Under the pieces are notes generated by a model that was not told the DNA's origin, did not search any database, and saw only the letters and a program-made list of their open reading frames with translations. Shown piece after piece: positions 56,408-64,000 of a stretch of DNA of 64,000 nt. How positions within the stretch are numbered: position 1 is the first letter of the stretch; each line of letters starts with the position of its first letter. The stretch is taken from assembly GCA_009823505.1 (NCBI GenBank), contig VZQC01005922.1, positions 219,747 to 283,746 on the forward strand. The letters are read 5' to 3'. Position numbers and translations under genes: made by a program. Source of the stretch: Rhizomys pruinosus (Eukaryota; Chordata; Mammalia; Rodentia; Spalacidae).

Positions 56408-57075
56408 ATGGATAGTTCTTACTCTTCTCAGCTGCCTTTTTCAAGATTTTGTAGTAGGAAAACAATCTTTGGAGACAGTTTGAACACTTTTGGAAGTTCT
56501 GAGTCTGTGACAACAAAGATGGAGTTCTGTGAAAATCAGGACCCAGTCACATCTCAGAGCCATCGCCTTCTGAGGAAGAGGAAGAAGATGAACAGTTCCT
56601 GAACCAATGGAGTCCTAGGAGGTAGATCTGGGAGAAGACAGGGGTGTGTTCAAAATGTGAGAGGGAAGTTCATCAGAGCTCCTGAAGTGAAGTGAGCCTC
56701 CTGGCTTCCAGGCCTGGGAAAGCCTGACCTGAGTGACAGAGCACAGAACAAGGGGCTCAGCTCACCCTTCTTGCCAAGAACTGGACTCGGCAAAAAAATG
56801 TTATCTCTTAGCTTGTTCTAAGTTCCTGGAGCCTGTAACTTTGAGGGAAGGGATAAGATGAAAGGAGATATATAAAGTGCTTTCATCAACACAGTTGATT
56901 TGGGTTTGGACTAGGGGTTCTGTAAGCTCAGAAAGGAGTGTCGACTCTCCTCAAAGAGGTTACTGTTTTGTTCTGGGAGGAAGCCTGTCTTGCTCATAAT
57001 GGATCCTGGCACCAACTTGGTAAATTGATTTAGAGAAATAAGCAAGTAACCATGGTACTGGATATATTTGTCTTT
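56408..57075 (+). other. Unassigned, possible coding remnant
   Basis: The first 195 bp is open for 64 codons (56408-56602) with a low-complexity basic end (LLRKRKKMNSS). A shifted frame just after gives an acidic SEEEEEDEQFLNQWSP run. This mix resembles part of a coding exon or retrocopy, but I recognise no protein. The rest is non-repetitive with no signal. Confidence 0.3.
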
Positions 57076-57090
57076 GAAATAAGCAAACCT

Positions 57091-57337
57091 GGGGCTGGAG
57101 AGATGGCCTAGCGGTTAAGAGTGCCGCCCGCTCTTACAGAGGACCCGGGTTTGATCCCCAGCATCCACATGGCGGCCAAGAACCGTTTGAAACTCCAACT
57201 CCAGGAGAACTCCAGTTCCAGGGGAATCCGACACCCTCTTCTGACCTCCGGGGCATTGCACGACACGGGTGCACAAACTTGCATGCAGACAGTACATTCA
57301 TACACATGCAGAAATAAAAAAAATAAAATAAAAAAAA
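57091..57337 (+). mobile_element. B2 SINE (17-bp-duplication subfamily), young
   Basis: A box TGGCCTAGCGG, B box 'gggtttgatcccc', 17 bp duplication, A-rich tail. A perfect 15 bp TSD GAAATAAGCAAACCT lies at 57076-57090 and 57338-57352. Confidence 0.97.
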
Positions 57338-57391
57338 GAAATAAGCAAACCTGTTAGTTATCACCCCATAATTATATTAAAAGTATCTAAG

Positions 57392-57527
57392 GGCCGGGTG
57401 TGGTGGCGCACACCTTTAATCCCAGCACTTGGGAGGCAGAGGCAGGCAGATCTCTGTGAGATCAAGGCCAGCCTGGTCTACAGAGTGAGTTCCAAGACAG
57501 CTGGGGCCGCAGGAGACCCTGTCTCAA
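57392..57527 (+). mobile_element. B1 SINE (part of inverted duplication B)
   Basis: Full B1 from GCCGGGTGTGGTGGCGCACA to CCCTGTCTCAAAAAG. Confidence 0.96.
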
Positions 57528-57561
57528 AAAGCTCCCAAAACAAAACAAATCTCTGAAAAGA

Positions 57562-57702
57562 GATGGGCATGGTGGCCTGTAATCCCCACACTAGAGAGGT
57601 AGAAGTGGGAAAAGCAGAAGCTCAAGGTCATCCTCAGCCACACCACACAGCAAGGTCAAGGCCAGTCTGGAATATATAAGACCATGTTTCAAAAGAAGAA
57701 AA
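57562..57702 (+). mobile_element. Diverged B1-like SINE (part of inverted duplication B)
   Basis: 'gatgggcatggtggcctgta', 'gtcaaggccagtctgg', 'accatgtttcaaaag'. Together with the preceding B1 and the 'ctcccaaaacaaaacaaa' linker it forms the left arm of inverted duplication B. Confidence 0.85.
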
Positions 57703-57852
57703 CAAGAGTGTGAAGCAGCCTATGGCTTAGAAGAATGCCAATAGTTATTTTGTTAAATGGGATTTATTTTTAGTCCAAATTCTTAATGCAGAGTGAATAA
57801 CTGGAGAGGTCAAATGCTTTTCTTTTAGTTGCCTGCTGACTAAAGAAGGCAT

Positions 57853-58048
57853 ATGTGGAGCTGGGGAGGTAGCTCAGTTGGCAAAGTGCTTGCCAGGAAA
57901 GTTTGGTCCCCAGAATCCATGTTTTAAGAAAAGCCAATTGTGGTGGTGTGCACTTGTAATTCCAGTAATGAGGAAGTGGAACAGGAGATCCCTGGAGTTT
58001 CCGGGCCAGCAAGCCTAGCCTACTTGGACAATTCCAGGCCAAAGAAAC
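57853..58048 (+). mobile_element. RSINE1/B4-type SINE
   Basis: ID-like head 'gctggggaggtagctcagtt' and 'tttggtccccagaatcc', then 'gccaattgtggtggtgtgca' and 'gccagcaagcctagcctact'. It occupies most of the loop between the arms of inverted duplication B. Confidence 0.8.
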
Positions 58049-58061
58049 AAAAATCTTTTTT

Positions 58062-58366
58062 TTTTCTTCTTTTGAACACGGTCTCATACATCCCAGACTG
58101 GCCTTGACCTTGCTGTGTGGCTGAGGATGACCTTGAGCTTCTGCTTTTCCCACCTCTACCTCTCTAGTGTGGGGATTACAGGCCACCATGCCCACCTCTT
58201 TTCAGAGATTTGTTTTGTTTTGGGAGCTTTTTAAGACAGGGTATCCTGCAGCCCCAGCTGTCCTGGAACTCACTATGTAGAACAGGCTGGCCCTGAACTC
58301 ACTGAGATCTGCCTGCCTCTGCCTCTTGAGTGCTTGGATTAAAGGCATGCACCACCATGCCTAGCA
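58062..58366 (-). repeat. Inverted duplication B, right arm (two B1-type SINEs)
   Basis: Antisense copy of 57392-57702, including both SINEs and the non-SINE linker 'gttttgttttgggagc' between them. Because the linker is shared, two independent SINE insertions cannot explain it. Confidence 0.9.
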
Positions 58367-58472
58367 TTTCAGAGATGTTTTTAAAGATTGTATTACATAT
58401 GTTTTATATACTACAGGAAAAGGAAAAGTATCGCAAGCATGTCCCCTGTTGGGTACAATAATAATCACTTTC

Positions 58473-59211
58473 AGGGGAACACTCATCCACTGCTGGTGGG
58501 AATGTAAACTCATACAGCTACTGTGGAAAGCAGTGTGGAGAACCCTTGGAAGACTTGGAATGAACTTGCCACCTGACCCAGCCATACTACTCCTAGGCAT
58601 GTACCCTCAAGATTCACCCCACTGCAGAGATACATTCACGGCCATGTTTCTTTCAGCTCTTTTCATAATAGTAAGGAGCTGGAACCAACCCAAATGCCCC
58701 TCAACTGACGAGTGGATAGAGAAAATGTGGTACATCAAAACAATGGAGTTCTATGCGGCAGTTAAGAAAGATGACATCATGAGCTTTGCAGTAAAATGGA
58801 TGGAGCAAGAAGACATCATGTTGAGTGAAGTAACACAGGCCCAGAAAAAAACAAATGATGAATGGTTTCCCTCATCTGTGGATACTAGTGCCAATTACCT
58901 AGTTGTAAGTATTTCTTGTGCATGGCCCCTTGAACTTTTGTCCAAGCAGTTTGGAGTGATGCATATTGGAAACAACAACAACAACAACAACAACAACAAG
59001 AGAAAGGACTGCATCAAAGAACTGACTGAAACAGTGAACTTCTGCGCAAAACAGTCAACTTCCACATGGAGAATATTGAGAAAGACTGAGAAAGAGATGA
59101 AAAGCATGTTTGGCAGAATACATGAGCTCTGGTGGGGTGGGGGGATAGGGTGGGGGACACGGGTTTAGGTTTGATAATCTGGTACAAATATATATTAAAA
59201 ATAAATAAAAA
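58473..59211 (+). mobile_element. 5'-truncated L1 3' end
   Basis: ORF2 C-terminus ([10 protein letters not shown].., [35 protein letters not shown]), a 3'UTR with a (CAA)n block and GGGGTGGGGGG, and an A-rich tail. A 16 bp TSD AATAATAATCACTTTC lies at 58457-58472 and 59212-59227. It starts inside the Cys/His zone. Confidence 0.96.
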
Positions 59212-59227
59212 AATAATAATCACTTTC

Positions 59228-60744
59228 TGAGTTACTGTGAATTTCCTGTGCTTAAATAAATATTTCAGTCTATGTCTGTCATCAATCTTGAAAACTCAGG
59301 AATGAGAAGAGGCCCCACATTTACAGATAACTAAATAGTGAAAATATGTTTATAAATGGTCAAATATTTGCCCTTCGAAGAAAATAAAACAACTTATAAA
59401 CTCTGTGCTATAACAGAACTCAGATAGTACTCTCTGGATGATTATGAGGTAGTATTATCTCTTAGAGCTTACAATTAGAAGAGATGGGGAGATTATAAAA
59501 ACATGAAGATGTCAAGTGAGGTGAGAAACCTGAATGACATTTTCATCTGAGTAACAGGAGAATTTAGAAGGTGTGGTTTTTACCTCCTTCCTTGCTCCAG
59601 GGAGAGGACATGAGTATTTTTTCCTTTATTTTTTTCTTTTCACAAGAAAACAGAAACGATACAAAATGACAATAACAAAACAAAGCAATAAGACCAGAAA
59701 AAAGGGGGGATTTCCATTTCTTATTCTGGTGAAATAAGAATCAATCTGTGGGGCGTGATATATACTTCTCTTTTTTCTTCTCTCTTTCTTTTCTTTCTTC
59801 TTTTCCTGCTCTTTCAGGGCTACCAGAAGGATATAGGTTTACTGGCTAGTCCAGTAAGCCTTAAGTTCTCAGCTGAGAAAGAGTCTGGTTAATTTGGGGA
59901 GGGGTCTCATCCCTAAACTGCTTAATCAATTTCTAGTTCCTGTTTAGTTATATTAACCTCTGAAAAGGATCACCTCAATAGCCAGAAGGGAATTGGGACA
60001 CCAACCACTCTGACTTCTTCCATGCTGAAAAGGGAAGTTGGGTCTGGCAACTGGGGAATCCCCCATTCAGAAGGTCAATCTAAAAGTTCCCAAGCATAAC
60101 TATAGAGGGAAAAACATCCTTGACTGGTGCCTGTGAAAGTGAAATGAAGGCAGGAGTAGTTATGCACATGAACTAGGCAGGAGACCAGGAGAAGTACAGG
60201 GTGAATTCCAATGTCCAAATTAAAAGTCCATGAGAATTTCTTGACCAGGGGTTTCAAAGCATCCATTTTTCAGGTTTCTCCTGTTCATTGGCCATGATGT
60301 CTGGAATCAGGATCTGCTTTTCAGGCTTCTTAATAGTCAAGATATGAGTTTCCACTTAGTCGCTAGAAAGAAAGAAGAAATTTTATTGTTTGAAGGGGCA
60401 TGAGAGGCAACAACACCTTAAAGGAAGGCAGACAGGCCAGGCTTGTTTACAACTGAGAGGCCCTTATCAGCTGGTCTTAAGTAAACAAGAACTGGCTAAA
60501 GGAAGTAAGGTATGCGTGGCCAGGGTTGTTTTGAAACTTTTCTGATTGGCTCGAGCTTTTTGACCTTTAAGATGATTGGCTGTTCCCTTGAGGTCTTTGC
60601 CTTTATAAGCTGCTGTAGTGCTTGCCATAAATGAGATCAGCTGTGACTGACTCTCCATCTGTCTGAGTGTCTCTGGGACATGGGAGGCTACGAGGTGGGG
60701 TAGTGGACTTGTCCTTAGGCTAGAAGTGACTACTCTGTTTTCTT
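59228..60744. other. Unassigned; LTR-like at the right
   Basis: 59615-59760 is the partner of the 9281-9425 repeat. 60370-60735 has two GATTGGCT CCAAT-type boxes (about 60544 and 60580) and a 'cctttataagc' TATA-type box (about 60600), as in a pol II or LTR promoter. No TG...CA borders were resolved. Confidence 0.35.
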
Positions 60745-63700
60745 TTATAAAGCCTTTATTGATGTTTTGTGTATTTCAGACATCATTTCTCAGTTCAGTT
60801 TAGACATATTCCCTTTCCCTCCCTCCCACCCCACCCAAGATCACGCATTCAGCCATAACTATCCTGCATCTTCCTCTCAGTCTTTTTTTATGCTTAGGAA
60901 TTCACATTTTCCTCCTTTAATTTTATGTTACTCTAAAATATGCATAAATACTTTCCACTCATGTATAGTATTTACAGAGTCAGAAAGTAAGTGGTGGATT
61001 CTACAGCCTGTTAAGGGATTTACATTATAACAACATAGTTGCTTTAAGATAAACAGAAATATAACAAAAATGTTGTTCACCTTGCCTTTCATCTGGGGAT
61101 TTGTTGTTAGCATCCACAAATGAGGGAGACCATACATTGCTTGTTTTTCTGGGACTGTGTTACTTCACTTAGCATAATGGCTTCAAGTTCCATCCATGTA
61201 CCTGAAAAGTTCATGATGTCATTTTTCTTTACCACTGAATAGTACTCCATTGTGTAGGTGTACCACATTTTTGTCATCCACTCATCAGTTGAGGGGCATT
61301 TGGGTTGGTTCAAGCTCTTCTCTATTGTGAAGAGAGCTGCAATAAACATGGATGTGCATGTGTCTTTGCAGTAAGATGAGTCTTTTGTGTATATACCCAG
61401 GAGTGGTAGGACTGGGTCAGACGGCAGGCTCATTTTGAGTCTTGTAAGGGTTCTCCACACTGCTTTCCATAATGGTTGTACAAGTTTACATTCCCACCAA
61501 CAGTGGATGAGTGTTCCCCTTTCTCCACAACTCTCCAGCATTTGGTGTCTTATGTTTTCTTGATATTAGCCCAGTCATATTGGAGTGAGATGACATCTGA
61601 GAGTGGTTTTAATTTGTATTACCTAAATATTAACCATGTTGAACAATTTTTAAGATGTTTCTCAGCCATCTTTACTTCCTCACTGGTGAAGTCTCTCTTC
61701 AGCTTTTACTCCATCTTTTGAGTAGGTCATTTATTTTCTTTCTTCTTTGTTTTTGGAGTAGTTTACATATTCTGGATGTTAATGCTCCATCAGATGTATC
61801 AATGGTGAAAATTTCCTCCCACTCTGTTGGTTTTCTCTTCACTTCCTTGATGGTTTCTTTCTATGTAAAGAAGCTTTTGAGTTTGATTAGCTCTCATCTC
61901 TCAACTGTTGACCTTATTTCCTGTGCAAGCTGCTGTATGATTTAGAAAGTCTTTTCCTACACCTACATCTTGTAGGTTGCTGCCAACTTTTTCTTCTATC
62001 ACCTTCAGGGTTTCAGGTTTCACGTCGAGATCTTTGATCCACTTTGAGTTGATTTTTGTACAAGGTAAGAGGTAAGGGCTTAATTTTTTTTCTTCTACAA
62101 ATAGTGATCCAGTTTTGCCAGCACGATTTGCTGAAGATGCTATCCTTTATCCATTGAGGTTCTTTGGACACTTTGTCAAATATGAGGTGGCTGAAATTGT
62201 ATGAGCTCCAGTTTGGATCTTCAATTTTGTTCCATTGGTCAACGAGTCTGTTTTTGTGCCAGTACCAAGGTGTCTTTATGACTATGGCCCTGTAATATAG
62301 CTTGAGGTCTGGTAGAGCAATACCCCCTCTATTGCATTTTTCACTCAAGATTGCTTTAGCTATTTGGGGTCTTTTGGTTTTCCATATGAATTTAAGGATT
62401 TTTTTTCCAAATCTGTGAAGAAGCTCATGGGGATTTTGATTGGGATTGCATTGAATCTGTACATCAATTTGAGTAAAATGGACATTTTTACTATATTAAT
62501 TTTCTCAATCCATGGGCATGGGAGGTCTTTCTGTCTTTTGATGTCATTTTCAATCTCCTTCATCAGAGGTTTAAAATTTTTGTTGTAGAGATCTTTGTTA
62601 TCTTTGTTTAGGTTTGTTCCCTGGTATTTTATTATTTTTGAGGCTATTGTGAGTGTGAAGGTCTTCTTATATTCCTTCTCCACTTGTTTATTGTTGGTGT
62701 AAAGAAAAGCTACTGATTTTTCTAGATTAATTTTGTATCCTGCCACTTTACTAAAATTTTGTATCCTGCCACTTTACTGAAATTCTTAATTGTTTCTAGA
62801 AGTTTTCTGGTGGAGTTTTTAGTATCCCTTAAGTAAACTATCATATCATCTGCAAAAGGGGATAGCTTAACTTGCTCTTTTCTGATTAGTGCTCCTTTAA
62901 TTTCCTTCTCTTGCCTTATTGCCCTAGCAAGCATTTCAAGCATTATGTTGAAGAGGAGTGGCAATAAGGGGCAGCCTTGCTGGGTTCCTGCCTTTAGGGG
63001 AAATGGTTCCAATTTTTCTCCATTTAGGATGATGTTGGCAGTGGGTTTGCTATATATGTTTTTGATCATGTTGAGGAATGTTCCCTTCAGTCCACTTCCC
63101 TCTAGGACTTTAAACATGAAGGGATGCTGGATCTTGTCAAAAGCTTTTTCTGCATCAATTGAGATGATTGTGTGGTTTTTGTCTTTCAGTCCATTTATGT
63201 GTTTTATATTTATTGATTCATGTATGTTGAACCATCCCTGCATCTTGGGTATGAATCCAACTTGATCATGATGGATAATCTTTTTGATGTGTGGTCTGTA
63301 TGCAAGTATTTTGTTGAGAATTTTTGCATCTATGTTCATTAATGAGATGGGTCTATAGCTTTCTTTTTTGGTTGTATCTTTGCCTGGTTTTGGTATTATG
63401 ATGCTGGCTTCATAGAAGGAGTTTGGGAGAATTCTCTCTGTTTCCTTCTGAACAGTTTGAGTTGTAGGACCTCTTTAAATGTTTTAAAGAATTCTGCTGT
63501 GAAACCATGTGGGTCCAGGCTTTATTTAGTTGGGAGGTTTTTAATTGCATCTTCAATTTCCTCAAATATTATGGGTCTGTTTAAACTGACAATCTCTTCT
63601 CAGTTAAGCTTTGTTGGTTCCCAAGATTTCAGGTATTCATCCATTTCTCTTAGGTTTTCGAATTCAGTGGAGTATAGGTTTTTAAAGTATTTCCATATGA

Positions 63701-64000
63701 TTGTCTGGATCTTTTCTTTGTTGTGATGTTTCCCCTTTCATCACTAATACTATTGATTTGGAGTTGCTCTTTCTTTTTTTTTTTCTTTTAATGTGGGCAC
63801 TTAGGGCTATAAATTTCCCTCTCAAGACTTTTTAAAGTATAGCACAGGTTTTGTTGTGTTGTATTGTCTTTTTCATTCAGTTCCATAAATATTTTTATTT
63901 GACTCTTTATTTCTTCCCTGACCCATTCGTTTATTCAGGTTGGTGTTGTTTAGTCTCCATGTGTTCTTGTAGCTAGTTGGGCTTATTCTGGTGTCCATAT
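60745..64000 (-). mobile_element. L1, antisense, running out of the window
   Basis: 3'UTR (60745-61103), then ORF2 back through the C-terminus and reverse transcriptase to the endonuclease linker at 64000. It is more diverged than the 42.6 kb copy, so older. Confidence 0.92.
61104..64000 (-). pseudogene. L1 ORF2, partial, frameshifted
   Basis: Endonuclease/reverse transcriptase protein. The C-terminus (61541-61107) is open, with [14 protein letters not shown] but the first Cys-zone residues changed (ESCGERG), then MWYTYTMEYYSVVKK. The reverse transcriptase (63339-62722) is open for 205 codons with [26 protein letters not shown] and the catalytic FADDM. A 26 bp tandem duplication at 62735/62761 shifts the frame just after, and more shifts follow. 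Partial because the window ends inside it. Confidence 0.9.

Noticed and set aside
57392..58366. Two independent opposite B1 insertions
   Set aside because: The non-SINE linker between the B1 units is present in both arms, so a duplication is required.

Overview
This window is rodent nuclear DNA with no intact host gene. The diagnosis rests on tRNA-derived B2 SINEs with pol III A and B boxes, 7SL-derived B1 SINEs on both strands, B3 and B4/RSINE1-type SINEs, and one young LINE-1 lineage that supplies nearly all the long reading frames. B1, B2 and B4 together indicate a muroid rodent. I cannot name the species. Most of the 64 kb is L1. Every L1 copy I read is broken by stops, frameshifts, insertions, deletions or inversions, so none looks autonomous.

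Layout: 1-2160 is the 5' half of an antisense L1 (start of ORF2, ORF1, 5'UTR) split by a B2. 6335-9265 is an old antisense L1 hit later by a younger L1, a B1 and an LTR-like repeat. 9281-13182 is a SINE and microsatellite cluster lying over an ancient DNA transposon. 13466-15142 is an L1 with a 5' inversion. 15143-17237 is an antisense endogenous retrovirus-like (ERV-like) element with a recognisable 250 bp LTR; it is interrupted by a long L1 (17238-24170) and resumes at 24171. That L1 carries two 178 bp promoter monomers, a B2, a B1 and a 1.3 kb chimeric retro-insert. 27520-29985 holds further L1 pieces. 31-36.5 kb is older SINE and LTR-like sequence. 36.5-50.2 kb is mainly antisense L1, including the most complete copy (42606-48267) inserted inside another L1, plus a decayed retrocopy of the 3' end of AHI1 (jouberin) at about 39005-39910. 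51751-53151 is a 36 bp minisatellite of about 39 units. 53.3-58.4 kb is SINE-rich and contains two separate inverted duplications. 60745-64000 is an antisense L1 leaving the window.

Nothing here works as an operon or pathway. What can be read is a record of insertions: about ten events have target-site duplications visible by eye, which fixes the order of nesting. The least expected items are the ERV/L1 chimeric retro-insert, the two inverted duplications, a B2 subfamily marked by a 17 bp internal duplication, repeated twin-priming inversions of L1, and the minisatellite with its 216 bp higher-order period. Boundaries were read by eye and may be off by several bases; family names need a repeat-library search.
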